A stretch of 64,000 nt of DNA from an uncultured Bacteroides sp. Its GTDB lineage: Bacteria > Bacteroidota > Bacteroidia > Bacteroidales > UBA932. The position numbers and the translations under genes are program-made. The stretch lies in assembly GCA_945874355.1 (NCBI GenBank), contig CAMCGB010000005.1, forward strand, positions 62,001-126,000. Reading direction: 5' to 3'. How positions within the stretch are numbered: the stretch's first letter is position 1; the number at the start of each line of letters is the position of its first letter. Of the stretch, positions 40,272-49,872 are shown piece by piece. The notes beneath the pieces were generated by a model. That model was not told the origin of the DNA. It worked only from the letters and a program-made list of their open reading frames with translations, and made no database searches.

Positions 40272-41280
40272 GACTTTCGGCAGTTACACCACGGGCGGCA
40301 AAGAGCTCTCTGAGCTGGTTCTTCGCGCTCTTCCAGCGGGGGATATCAATCTTGGTGCCCAGCACCTCAACCACCTTGGCGGCTATGATGGAACCGGCGT
40401 GTCCGCAGGCTTCAAGAGGAAGGCCAAGAGAATGGGCGAACAGGAAACCTGCCGCATAGGTGTCTCCTGCGCCGGTTGCATCTATGGTCTGCGCGGGATA
40501 AGCCTCGATGAAATGGATGTTCTCACCGCTGCGTATCCAGCTGCCGTCCTTACCGACCTTGACGACTGCCACCTTGCACATACGGGCTATCTCGTCAAGA
40601 GCCTTGCGCGGATCGTCAAGCTTGGTGAAAGCCTTGGACTCGGTCTCATTGGCAAAGACTATATCTACATACCTTTCTACTATGTCGTGCAGGAAAGCGA
40701 GGTTCGACTCCACTACATTATAGGAAGCCATATCGATGGAGATGATGCATCCGGCCTTGTGGGCAAGCTCCACAGCACGACGGGCAAGAGCCTGGTTCTG
40801 AACCAGATACCCTTCAATATGGAAATAATCATAGCCTTCGAAAAACTCCGGCTTCAGGTCTTCCGGCACCAGGTCCAGGGCGGCTCCCAGATAGACGGCG
40901 AAAGTCCTCTCGGCATTGCCTCCGCTCACGAAGACCATCGAGCGGCCGCTCGAGTGGGGACTCTTCAGAAGGGTGGTCTTCACTCCGTACTGCTCCTGGT
41001 CGCTCTTGAACAGAAGCCCCAGCTCGTCGTCGCCAATCTTGCCGATGAAGCCCGAAGGCATCCCGAGTATGGATGTGCAGGTTATGGTGTTGGCCGCCGA
41101 TCCGCCGGCTACATATTTGACTCCCAAAGGTTTGAGCGCCGCCCATATTTTATCTCCCGTCTCCATGTCCACGTGCTGCATGCTCCCTTTCGGAAGATGA
41201 TACTCGCTCAGCAGGCTATCGTCGGGCAGCACTGCAAGTATGTCGGTGAGAGCATTTCCTATGCCAAGAATACTTTTCAT
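40264..41280 (-). CDS. PfkB-family carbohydrate/nucleoside kinase (adenosine kinase-like)
   Basis: GNALTDILAVLPDD, GGSAANTI, DATGAGDTYAAGFLFAHSLG. Confidence 0.88.
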   Translation of the reverse strand: MKSILGIGNALTDILAVLPDDSLLSEYHLPKGSMQHVDMETGDKIWAALKPLGVKYVAGGSAANTITCTSILGMPSGFIGKIGDDELGLLFKSDQEQYGVKTTLLKSPHSSGRSMVFVSGGNAERTFAVYLGAALDLVPEDLKPEFFEGYDYFHIEGYLVQNQALARRAVELAHKAGCIISIDMASYNVVESNLAFLHDIVERYVDIVFANETESKAFTKLDDPRKALDEIARMCKVAVVKVGKDGSWIRSGENIHFIEAYPAQTIDATGAGDTYAAGFLFAHSLGLPLEACGHAGSIIAAKVVEVLGTKIDIPRWKSAKNQLRELFAARGVTAESLE

Positions 41281-41314
41281 TTTATTCAATATTAAGGTTT
41301 GCAAATATAGTCAT

Positions 41315-43300
41315 TTACTTAGACAGCTCGCTCATCTTGCTCTGCAGTTCCCGGGCCACTTTCTGCTTGCCCTCGCGGGGAGCCAGAGAAACATCATACC
41401 GGACACCCTCCCCTATGCGGAAAAGCCTGCGGTCGCGGTCGGAGTAGAGCGGATAGAACAGCAGGCTCTTGCCCGTCGCGTCATAGTACATCTTGGCGAT
41501 GTGGGCGAATCCGGTGTAGAAATTCCTCAATTTGTCAGGGTCATATTGCTCATCCTCCTGCGGCTGTTCATTCAACTCGCGGGGCTTCTCGGGGAAGATG
41601 AGGATATTGTCCCCTTCGAGCAGAGCCTGAAGCGAAGCGTTGAAGGTACTCATCACATCGCGGGACGCACCCCTCACAACAGGGATGGGGTTGAAAGAAC
41701 TCAGAACCCATTGGAGAATGGAGTTAATCCAGCGAATGATCCGGTCTCCCGCTTTACGGCCGAAAAGGCGGTCCAGGAAAGAGAGGGAACGGTGCATCTG
41801 GGCCACCGCAGTTTCCGTGTCAAGCATCACATTATGGATCCAGGGACGGAAATATGTCGGCAGATAGATTACAGCTGAAATGGGGCCGTACAGGAAGCCG
41901 TGATTGCACACGAATACAGAAGGGCACTCCTGCTCCCTGATATTCTCCCTTCCGCTTACCTTAAGCCTGAGGAACGGACGCGCAAGAGTGCACAATATCT
42001 TGACTCCGAAGCGCATACGGTACTTCTTGACAAACAGGGACTTGAGGCTCTCGCCCATCTTTTCGTTCGGGGCCTTTGCGTCTATGAACCGCATCAGCTT
42101 CTCCCGGTTGCGATAGTCAAGAGGCTGCCTGAGGGCAACTGCGAGCGCCACCAGCATAAATGCCAGAGGGAGCTGCATCACCCACACATCATTGGGTGAG
42201 GTCCACTTGACAGTTGAGAAGTCCGAACTCAGGAAGGAGTATAGCGCGAGCATAAGGAGCATTATGGCCGAAGAAATCAATCCGGCGGAAGTGGAGACCA
42301 CCATATTGCTCAGGCTCAACTCTTTACTGCCATATTCTTCACCTGCCAGCTCACCTACCGCCTTGAAATCGAGGTAGAATTTGCGCACGGAAGAGCTGAT
42401 CAGCGTTATGCCAAGGCCCCATACAAAAGTCCATAGGGCGACGAATACCAGAGTCCTGGCCCTGAACATAAACACGGCACCGAGGCACCAGGTCAGGGCA
42501 CCGAAGATGAACTCACTGAGAGCCAGGCCCCTGAAGCGTTTTTTGGTCAGACGGGAGCATATATGGATTACGGCACCCATCAGCAGCAGCCAAACCAGCA
42601 GGGAGGCAAACAGCAGAGATGAATAGGAGCCTGCATAAGCCCTGGTCATAACAAACAGCACACTCATCACCCCGAGATTCATCGAGATGGTGGAGTACAG
42701 ATTCATATCGGAAAAAATCCTGTACGAGGCTATGTCCGTGTATTTGTTCTCCGGCAGAGGAGCGTCCAGCACCAGACGGGTCGAAGGTTTTAGGAGCTTC
42801 CCGATTCCGGAAAGCAGCAGTAGAACAAGCAACAGGGCCAGATCCAAGCCTTTGAACCGGGGGACCAGAATCCAGACACAGAGAAGGTCGAATAAGAGCT
42901 GGATAAGGCAAAGGGTCACAAGACGCTCCCCTTTTCGGCTTTCAGGCCGGGACGGATAGTCGGAAATATTTATGGGACGGGCGCAGAAAGAGTCCCTCAG
43001 CACCACGCAGAGGCAGAACAGGGATACAAGGACAGAATCGGGACTGGAAGAAAGCACCGGATAGAGGAACACCAGCACAAGCCCTCCCGCGATGACAAGG
43101 CAGAAAAGAATGTCGAACAGGTATCTGTGCCTGTCCTGGTGCACGAGTTTGGCTATGTTGCCCAGCAGACAGGACTGCAGCATATCAGCGAACAGGAATA
43201 CTGCGGCGGCGTAGAAGGGGTTGCCTATCAGCAGCTGCCCCAGCGTCATACACAGCACCAGTTCGAAAAAGTCAATCCTGTATAGCCCTATTCCCATCAA
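41315..43300 (-). CDS. MFS-like polytopic membrane domain fused to PlsC/LPLAT acyltransferase-like domain
   Basis: N-terminal ~400 aa multi-TM; C-term VFVCNHGFLYGPISAVIYLP, NPIPVVRG, ILIFPEKPREL. Confidence 0.75.
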   Translation of the reverse strand: MMGIGLYRIDFFELVLCMTLGQLLIGNPFYAAAVFLFADMLQSCLLGNIAKLVHQDRHRYLFDILFCLVIAGGLVLVFLYPVLSSSPDSVLVSLFCLCVVLRDSFCARPINISDYPSRPESRKGERLVTLCLIQLLFDLLCVWILVPRFKGLDLALLLVLLLLSGIGKLLKPSTRLVLDAPLPENKYTDIASYRIFSDMNLYSTISMNLGVMSVLFVMTRAYAGSYSSLLFASLLVWLLLMGAVIHICSRLTKKRFRGLALSEFIFGALTWCLGAVFMFRARTLVFVALWTFVWGLGITLISSSVRKFYLDFKAVGELAGEEYGSKELSLSNMVVSTSAGLISSAIMLLMLALYSFLSSDFSTVKWTSPNDVWVMQLPLAFMLVALAVALRQPLDYRNREKLMRFIDAKAPNEKMGESLKSLFVKKYRMRFGVKILCTLARPFLRLKVSGRENIREQECPSVFVCNHGFLYGPISAVIYLPTYFRPWIHNVMLDTETAVAQMHRSLSFLDRLFGRKAGDRIIRWINSILQWVLSSFNPIPVVRGASRDVMSTFNASLQALLEGDNILIFPEKPRELNEQPQEDEQYDPDKLRNFYTGFAHIAKMYYDATGKSLLFYPLYSDRDRRLFRIGEGVRYDVSLAPREGKQKVARELQSKMSELSK

Positions 43301-45714
43301 TTGGCGTTAGTATTAAGGTCTATTGTCGCCTTGAGGCTATTGCTGCGGCAGTTGAGGCGGATTTCAGAGGGACGATGGCCGCTTCTGAGCACTATGAGCA
43401 TCCTGCCCTTATACATCGGTTTTGCATCCACCCCATATAAAAGAGTATCTGTGTAATGGTCGGTATTGTCCATAGAGAATATGCTCGCCTCCCCTTCCAG
43501 GCTCACGCTCAGCTCCCGGTCATAATCCCATACTCTTCTTCCCTTGGAGTCAACTGCCGTTACCCAGATGTATTGCAGGTCCATCCCGTCAGCTTTCCAA
43601 TGCTCCGGCGTTTCTGCTTCCACAAGCAGCCTGCTTGCTTTTCGGGAGGTCTCTATGCGATGACGCGACACAATTTTTCCATCTGCATCACGGGCTATAG
43701 CCTCAGCATAGCCACCCTTGCCATAAGGCACATTATCCCAGCGTATCATATTGGCCTGCTGTGGATTATCCTTGGGTACCTGCCTGATTCCAAGGCTCCT
43801 GGAGTTCACAACCAGCTCCACGCTCTCCGCATTGCTGAAGGTAAAAAGGGTGAGAAGGCTGCCTTCCGGATGGTTCCAGCTTTCATCCATCGCCTGCTTT
43901 CCGACCTGCACATCATTCCAGTTTATTGACTCACTGGAGCCTGCATCAACAACACCGATCCTTACCACAGGGCTGTCGGGAAGGAAGGCGCTGCGCACGA
44001 GGTAGGCCTGCGGATAAGCCTGGAGGCAATGGTCAAAGAAAGAGTAGTTCCAGCCCTTTTTGGGCCAGGCGTTGGACTCACCCCAATACTCGACGGCACC
44101 CCAGTAGCACAGCCCGACGGAATGGTCCCTATCCATATTCAGATACGGCTCCAGAAGGGCAGATGTTTCGGCTTCACTCTGCAGGATGTTCAGATGAGGA
44201 GCGTATTTCACATAATCCTTGTAACGGGCAGACTGGTAGTTGAAAGAGGCGACTTCGGTCACCAGCGAGAGCTCCGGAGGGCACAGATGGGTGTTGAAAT
44301 CTGCATCGTGCCTTGATATCGCTCCGCTCCTGGAGGGATACATCGCTACGGTAGTGGGCCTTGTCCTGTCCCAGCGCTTCACCACCTGGTCGAACACCCT
44401 GTAGGTGGTGATTCCCCAGTCGTTCATCCCCTGGAAGCCAGTCAGGTCCTCTCGCATCTGCAGTTCATTGCCAAGGCTCCACAGCACTACTGAGGCCCTG
44501 TTGCGGTCACGCTTGATCCACTCGGTGATAAGGGAAGGCCAAAGGTCGGTAAAGTTGCGCCTGCCGCCCCAGTATGCGTCATCGCTCCATTTATCGATCA
44601 GCTCGTCCACCACAAGGATTCCGACCCGGTCCGCCAGACGCATAAACGAATCGGAGTAGGGGTTGTGGGAGCAGCGTATAGCATTGAAGCCGAATGACTT
44701 GAGCTGGAGCATCAGGCGCTCGGCACCCTTTTCGAAACTAGCGGCACCAAGAGCTCCGAGGTCGTGATGGTCAGAGACTCCCTGAAGGAATATTTTCTCG
44801 CCGTTGAGCTTGAATCCAAAGTCGGGAGAATACTCGATGGAGCGAATTCCGAAGCTGTCTTCGGCAGAATCCAGGAGCTCTCCGTTTTCAAAGAGGGAGA
44901 CTTTTACCCCGTAAAGGGAGGGGCTCCCGGGGCTCCACAGTCTCGCTCCTTCGACTTGCATGCTCTCCAGCTTCACCTCCGTAATGCTCTGATGAGTGTG
45001 CTCAGGCATACGGCCAAAAGAAGCTGCAATCATCTGACCGTCAGGGTCAAAGAGCTCCGCTTTTATAGTGACATCGTGCCCCTGCCATCCGCTCACTTCA
45101 ACCTGCACCGACACCTCGGATGACTCTTCAGACACCCTCGGAGTAGTCACATAGATTCCGTGACGGGAGATATGGGTCGGGTTGCGCAGCTCGAGATACA
45201 CGTCGCGAATCAATCCGCCGCCGGTGTACCAGCGCGAGCCCTTGGACGCTCCGGTAGAGGAATACACTTCCACAAGGTTGTCCTGCCCATATTTGAGCTG
45301 CTTGGACATATCGACTTCGAATCCGACGTATCCGTAGTCAGTGGAGTAGAGCTTCACTCCGTTGACATAGACGTCCCCATAATACATAAGGCCGTCAAAA
45401 TCAAGGACTACCTGCTTGCCTTCCCACTGTGCGGGGACGGTGAAGGTCTTGCGGTACCAGGCCTCGCCCATAGGCTTGAACCCTCTTGCTCCGCCTGCGG
45501 ACTTGTCCCAGGGGAACTCAAACTGGAAATCGTGCGGCAAATCGACCCCCTTCCAGGCAGTAGTATCGCCGCTATGGGCTATACAGGTCCTGTATTCCCA
45601 TCCGAAATTGAACAACTGTCTTTCGATTGCAGCTTCAGAGGGCTGCAGTGACAAGAAAAGGGCGGACAAGCCTATAACCAAGACCTGCCGCCATTTGAGA
45701 AATCTGATATTCAT
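43297..45714 (-). CDS. Glycoside hydrolase family 2 (beta-galactosidase-like), secreted
   Basis: WKGVDLPHDFQFEFPW, CSHNPYSDSFMRLADRVGILVVDE, WSLGNEL, LQSEAETSA; start placed at 45714. Confidence 0.9.
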   Translation of the reverse strand: MNIRFLKWRQVLVIGLSALFLSLQPSEAAIERQLFNFGWEYRTCIAHSGDTTAWKGVDLPHDFQFEFPWDKSAGGARGFKPMGEAWYRKTFTVPAQWEGKQVVLDFDGLMYYGDVYVNGVKLYSTDYGYVGFEVDMSKQLKYGQDNLVEVYSSTGASKGSRWYTGGGLIRDVYLELRNPTHISRHGIYVTTPRVSEESSEVSVQVEVSGWQGHDVTIKAELFDPDGQMIAASFGRMPEHTHQSITEVKLESMQVEGARLWSPGSPSLYGVKVSLFENGELLDSAEDSFGIRSIEYSPDFGFKLNGEKIFLQGVSDHHDLGALGAASFEKGAERLMLQLKSFGFNAIRCSHNPYSDSFMRLADRVGILVVDELIDKWSDDAYWGGRRNFTDLWPSLITEWIKRDRNRASVVLWSLGNELQMREDLTGFQGMNDWGITTYRVFDQVVKRWDRTRPTTVAMYPSRSGAISRHDADFNTHLCPPELSLVTEVASFNYQSARYKDYVKYAPHLNILQSEAETSALLEPYLNMDRDHSVGLCYWGAVEYWGESNAWPKKGWNYSFFDHCLQAYPQAYLVRSAFLPDSPVVRIGVVDAGSSESINWNDVQVGKQAMDESWNHPEGSLLTLFTFSNAESVELVVNSRSLGIRQVPKDNPQQANMIRWDNVPYGKGGYAEAIARDADGKIVSRHRIETSRKASRLLVEAETPEHWKADGMDLQYIWVTAVDSKGRRVWDYDRELSVSLEGEASIFSMDNTDHYTDTLLYGVDAKPMYKGRMLIVLRSGHRPSEIRLNCRSNSLKATIDLNTNAN

Positions 45715-45721
45715 ATCTGCC

Positions 45722-46291
45722 TTAGACGGTGAGGATGTCTTTCTCCTTGGCTGCCACAAGCTCGTCAACTTCCTTGACTTTCTTGTCGGTAATCTTCTGG
45801 ATTTCAGTCTCGGCTTCCTTCTGGGTGTCCTCGGGCATACCCTCGTTCTTCTGGGCCTTCTTGAGCAGCTCTATGCCGTCACGTCTGGCGTTGCGGACCA
45901 CTATCTTGGCGTTCTCACCGGCGCCCTTTGCCTTCTTGATGAGCTCTTTACGCCTCTCTTCGGTGAGAGCAGGAACGGTGCAGCGGATTACCTCTCCATT
46001 GTTCTGCGGAGTGAATCCGAGGTTGGCATCGATGATGGCTTTTTCAATCTTGGGGATCATATTTTTCTCCCAAGGCTGGATGGCCAGAGTCTTGGCGTCA
46101 GGGGAGGTTACAGATGCAACCTGTGCTATGGGGGTGGGAGTGCCGTAATAATCGACGGTTACTCCATTGAAAACCAGCGGATTGGCCTTGCCCACACGGT
46201 AGGACTTCAAATCTTCCTCCAGGAAGGCGACCGCATCTTTCATCTTGCTTTCTGTCTGATTGACAATTTCTTTAGCTCTATCTGTAAGCAT
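45722..46291 (-). CDS. frr: Ribosome recycling factor
   Basis: MKDAVAFLEEDLKSYRVGKANPLVFNGVTVDYYGTPTPIAQVASV. Confidence 0.97.
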   Translation of the reverse strand: MLTDRAKEIVNQTESKMKDAVAFLEEDLKSYRVGKANPLVFNGVTVDYYGTPTPIAQVASVTSPDAKTLAIQPWEKNMIPKIEKAIIDANLGFTPQNNGEVIRCTVPALTEERRKELIKKAKGAGENAKIVVRNARRDGIELLKKAQKNEGMPEDTQKEAETEIQKITDKKVKEVDELVAAKEKDILTV

Positions 46292-46309
46292 ATCTATGTG
46301 GTGTTATGG

Positions 46310-47014
46310 TTAAACGTGTACTGTGGTGCCGATGTTCTCGCCTGAGAGCACGCGGGCAAGATTGCCCCTCTGTTCTACATTGAATACTATCAGAGGTACA
46401 TTCCCCTGCTCGCACAGGGCAAAGGCAGTCGCATCCATCACCTTCAGATGGTCGGCAAGCGCCTTGCTGAAAGTAAGGTCCTGGTATTTGACGGCGTTCG
46501 GGTCCTTCTCGGGATCGGCGGTATAGACTCCATCCACCCTTGTCGCCTTCAGAAGGGCATCGACTCCCAGCTCGAGGGCCCTGAGCGCTGCTCCCGAATC
46601 AGTGGTGAAGTAAGGGTTGCCGGTGCCTCCTGCGATAAGGGCAACTCCGCCCCTGTCGAGCACTTTGACGGCATCCTCCTTACGGTAATAGCGGGCCACG
46701 GGCTCCATAGGAGTAGCCGTAAACACCTCGGCCTCAATACCTTCCGAACGGAGGGCTGAGCACAGGCCAAGGGAATTGATGACCGTTGCCAGCATACCCA
46801 TCCTGTCGCCCATCACCCTGTCGAATCCTTTACCCATACCCTGAAGTCCACGGAAGATGTTCCCTCCTCCGTTCACTATCGCAATCTGGTGTCCAGCGCG
46901 AACTGCGGCGGCTATCTCGGCTGCATAGGCTTTGAGGCTGGCAGCATCCACTCCCCTTCCCTCATTGCCTCCGAGGCTCTCTCCGCTCAATTTAAGCAAT
47001 ACTCTCATTTCCAA
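46310..47014 (-). CDS. pyrH: UMP kinase
   Basis: LLKLSGESLGG, AIVNGGGNIFRG, GTGNPYFTTDSGAALRALEL. Confidence 0.96.
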   Translation of the reverse strand: MEMRVLLKLSGESLGGNEGRGVDAASLKAYAAEIAAAVRAGHQIAIVNGGGNIFRGLQGMGKGFDRVMGDRMGMLATVINSLGLCSALRSEGIEAEVFTATPMEPVARYYRKEDAVKVLDRGGVALIAGGTGNPYFTTDSGAALRALELGVDALLKATRVDGVYTADPEKDPNAVKYQDLTFSKALADHLKVMDATAFALCEQGNVPLIVFNVEQRGNLARVLSGENIGTTVHV

Positions 47015-47164
47015 TCCGGTTACGCAAGCATATCAATTCTCGGCGGGCAGGGTCTGCTTGCGGGAAGACCTTTCTGCCCGGCCCGGCGGCCGGCACTGCT
47101 GCCGACTTCAGACGCTTCTTGAAACAAAAGTATTCGAAAATTATGAAACTTGCAAGATTAGGAC

Positions 47165-47172
47165 TATATTTG
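47165..47172 (+). promoter_or_regulatory. -7 element TATATTTG upstream of sdhC/frdC-like gene
   Basis: Exact TAnnTTTG 31 bp before likely ATG at 47203. Confidence 0.5.
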
Positions 47173-47202
47173 CAGTCCCGAATGATATTAAATTCTACAT
47201 CA

Positions 47203-47928
47203 ATGTTTATATTCAATTCATCTATCGGAAAGAAATTCATCCAGGCGGTGAGCGGAGCCTTCCTCATCCTTTTCCTGCTCCTGCACTCCGTAATCAACTT
47301 CTTCTCCGTCATCGACTCCTTCACAGGAAAGTTCGGCTCAGTTGCCGTTGACGACAAACTCTTCAGCGCCGGAGACGGTCTGTTCAAGCTCGGCTGCGAC
47401 TTTATGTCCACCCCGGTCATCTCCCTGATGGTGCCTGTTCTCGCCCTTGGTTTCGTGGTCCACATCGCTTACGGATGCTGGCTTACCGCCAAAAACATGA
47501 TGGCGCGCGGCGGAGTGAAGCGCTATGAGGTTTCAAGCAGGGCCGCTACCGACTCCTGGGCCGCACGCAACATGTTCGTGCTCGGTATCGTGATTCTCGG
47601 CATCATCGTCTTCCACCTCTTCCACTTCTGGGCCAAGATGCAGATGCCTGAGCTGCTGCACATCGGAACCTATGTGGACGACCCCTACCTGCTTCTCACA
47701 ACCGTATTCGGCCACTGGTGGATACTCCTTATATATATAATATGGTTCGCAGCCATCTGGTTCCACCTTACCCACGGCTTCTGGAGCATGTTCCAGACTG
47801 TAGGCTGGGACGGACAGACCTGGTTCAAGAGAGTGAAGGTCATCGGTGTCATCGTAGTAAGCCTTATCTGCCTGATGTTCGTCGCTGTTGCAGTGAACGC
47901 CTTCATCCAGGCCAATTTCATAGGATAG
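47203..47928 (+). CDS. sdhC: Succinate dehydrogenase/fumarate reductase cytochrome b subunit
   Basis: Multi-TM; SSIGKKFIQAVSGAFLILFLLLHSVINFF, HIAYGCWLTAKN, HLFHFW, WFHLTHGFWSMFQTVGW. Confidence 0.88.
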   Translation: MFIFNSSIGKKFIQAVSGAFLILFLLLHSVINFFSVIDSFTGKFGSVAVDDKLFSAGDGLFKLGCDFMSTPVISLMVPVLALGFVVHIAYGCWLTAKNMMARGGVKRYEVSSRAATDSWAARNMFVLGIVILGIIVFHLFHFWAKMQMPELLHIGTYVDDPYLLLTTVFGHWWILLIYIIWFAAIWFHLTHGFWSMFQTVGWDGQTWFKRVKVIGVIVVSLICLMFVAVAVNAFIQANFIG

Positions 47929-47937
47929 TCGGATATT

Positions 47938-47968
47938 TTTGATTATTCATAAATTTTAATTAACTTTG
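47938..47968 (+). promoter_or_regulatory. Promoter for rplM-rpsI: TTTG-N19-TAACTTTG
   Basis: Exact match to the TTTG-N19-TAnnTTTG pattern. Confidence 0.75.
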
Positions 47969-48025
47969 CGACCCCTATTTTGTGTAGGGATCGCAATTTT
48001 TATTAACTATTTAAAGATCAAGACA

Positions 48026-48478
48026 GTGGACACACAAAGCTACAAAACGGTATCGCTCAACAAGGCGACCGTAGACAAGAAGTGGGTTGTCATTGACGCG
48101 ACAGATCTCGCGCTTGGTCGTCTTGCATCCCGTGTTGCTCTTGTCCTTCGCGGCAAGACCAAGCCCGGCTACACTCCCCACGTTGACTGTGGTGACAACG
48201 TCATCGTAGTAAACGCAGAGAAGGTTGCCCTCGGCGGCAAGAAGATGACCGACCGTGTTTACACCCGTTACACCGGATACCCTGGTGGACAGAGGTTTAC
48301 AACACCCAAGGAGATTCTCGCCAATCGCCCTGAAGAGCTTGTAAGGAGAGCAGTAAAGGGTATGCTCCCCAAGACCCGTCTTGGTGACGATCTGCTCGGA
48401 AACCTGTTCGTATATGCAGGCAGCGAGCATCCTCATCAGGCACAGAACCCTACAGTTATCAAGTTGGACGAAATTTAA
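48026..48478 (+). CDS. rplM: 50S ribosomal protein L13 (GTG start)
   Basis: KWVVIDATDLALGRLASRVALVLRGK; GTG at 48026 gives VDTQSYKTVS. Confidence 0.95.
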   Translation: MDTQSYKTVSLNKATVDKKWVVIDATDLALGRLASRVALVLRGKTKPGYTPHVDCGDNVIVVNAEKVALGGKKMTDRVYTRYTGYPGGQRFTTPKEILANRPEELVRRAVKGMLPKTRLGDDLLGNLFVYAGSEHPHQAQNPTVIKLDEI

Positions 48479-48487
48479 ACAGAGCAA

Positions 48488-48877
48488 ATGGAACAGACAC
48501 ACGCCCTTGGAAGACGTAAGACTGCCGTCGCTCGAGTTTATCTGACAGCCGGCAAAGGCAATGTCACTGTAAACGGCCGCCCTCTTGAGGAGTATTTCTC
48601 CCTCGAGTCACTCCGTTACATCGTGAACCAGCCTTTCGAGGTTACCTCTACACTTGGCCAGTTCGACGTTAAGGTCACCATCGTAGGTGGTGGTATCAAA
48701 GGTCAGGCTGAAGCCATCCGTCTGGGTATCGCCCGTGCTCTCAGCGAGCTCGACAGGGAAAGCTACCGTCCTGCACTGAAAGCCGCCGGATTCCTCACCC
48801 GCGACGCCCGTGAGGTTGAGCGCAAGAAGCCGGGTCAGCCCGGTGCACGCCGCCGCTTCCAGTTCAGCAAGCGTTAA
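48488..48877 (+). CDS. rpsI: 30S ribosomal protein S9
   Basis: [14 protein letters not shown] ... [17 protein letters not shown]. Confidence 0.98.
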   Translation: MEQTHALGRRKTAVARVYLTAGKGNVTVNGRPLEEYFSLESLRYIVNQPFEVTSTLGQFDVKVTIVGGGIKGQAEAIRLGIARALSELDRESYRPALKAAGFLTRDAREVERKKPGQPGARRRFQFSKR

Positions 48878-49033
48878 GCCTTACAAGTCTTACAAAATCA
48901 GCACAGTCGCGGTTCAAAACCGCCAAACGGACGGCTGCCGCGCTGCGGAAAAGGATGGAGACCGCCATCAGACGCTACTCCACCTTGATGAAAAGAGACC
49001 CTCAAGCAGGGACAACAAAAACAAAACAAACAA
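48878..49033 (+). promoter_or_regulatory. Candidate structured 5' leader of rpsB-tsf
   Basis: 156-nt gap containing hairpin GCGGTT-CAA-AACCGC and other GC-rich pairable segments. Confidence 0.35.
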
Positions 49034-49846
49034 ATGTCACGTACAAATTTCCAAGAATTGCTTGATGCAGGTGTTCACTTCGGACACTTGGCAAGGAAGT
49101 GGAATCCTAAAATGGCCCCTTATATCTTCGACCAGAAGAACGGAATCCACGTCATTGACCTGCACAAGACTATCGGCAAGATAGATGAGGCAGCCGAGGA
49201 GATGAAGCAGCTTGCAAAGTCAGGCCGCAAGATTCTCTTCGTGGCTACCAAGAAACAGGCTAAGGATATTGTCAAGGAGAAAGCTTCCGCTGTCAATATG
49301 CCTTCAATCACCGAGCGTTGGGCAGGTGGTATGCTTACCAACTTCCCCACCGTACGCAAAGCCATCAAGAAAATGTCCGTCATCGACAAGATGAAGGAGG
49401 ACGGTACCTTCGACAAGCTCGCCAAGAGAGAGAGACTCCAGGTGGACCGCCAGAGAGCCAAGCTCGAGAAGAACCTCGGCTCGATCCGCGATATGTCACG
49501 CCTGCCTTCAGCCCTCTTCATCGTTGACGTTCAGAAGGAAGCCAATGCAGTCAAAGAGGCCAACCGCCTCAATATCCCGGTATTCGCAATGGTTGATACT
49601 TGTTGCGATCCCAGCTCAATTGATTATGTAATACCGGCAAATGATGACGCCGCAAACTCAATCGAGTGCATTGTGAGCATACTCTGCAAGGCTATCCAGG
49701 AAGGTCTTGATGAGCGCAAGCTCGAGAAGGACAAGAACGCCGAGGCCGAAGAAGTATCAGAAGAGGCTAAGGGCGGACGCAAGCTCCGTGCCCGCAAGGG
49801 TGGAAAGAGCGCCGAGGCCGCAGCCGAAGAGCAGAAAAGCGAATAG
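49034..49846 (+). CDS. rpsB: 30S ribosomal protein S2
   Basis: LLDAGVHFGHLARKWNPKMAPYIF, TERWAGGMLTNF. Confidence 0.98.
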   Translation: MSRTNFQELLDAGVHFGHLARKWNPKMAPYIFDQKNGIHVIDLHKTIGKIDEAAEEMKQLAKSGRKILFVATKKQAKDIVKEKASAVNMPSITERWAGGMLTNFPTVRKAIKKMSVIDKMKEDGTFDKLAKRERLQVDRQRAKLEKNLGSIRDMSRLPSALFIVDVQKEANAVKEANRLNIPVFAMVDTCCDPSSIDYVIPANDDAANSIECIVSILCKAIQEGLDERKLEKDKNAEAEEVSEEAKGGRKLRARKGGKSAEAAAEEQKSE

Positions 49847-49872
49847 TTCCATTTAAAGAAACATAGACAATT

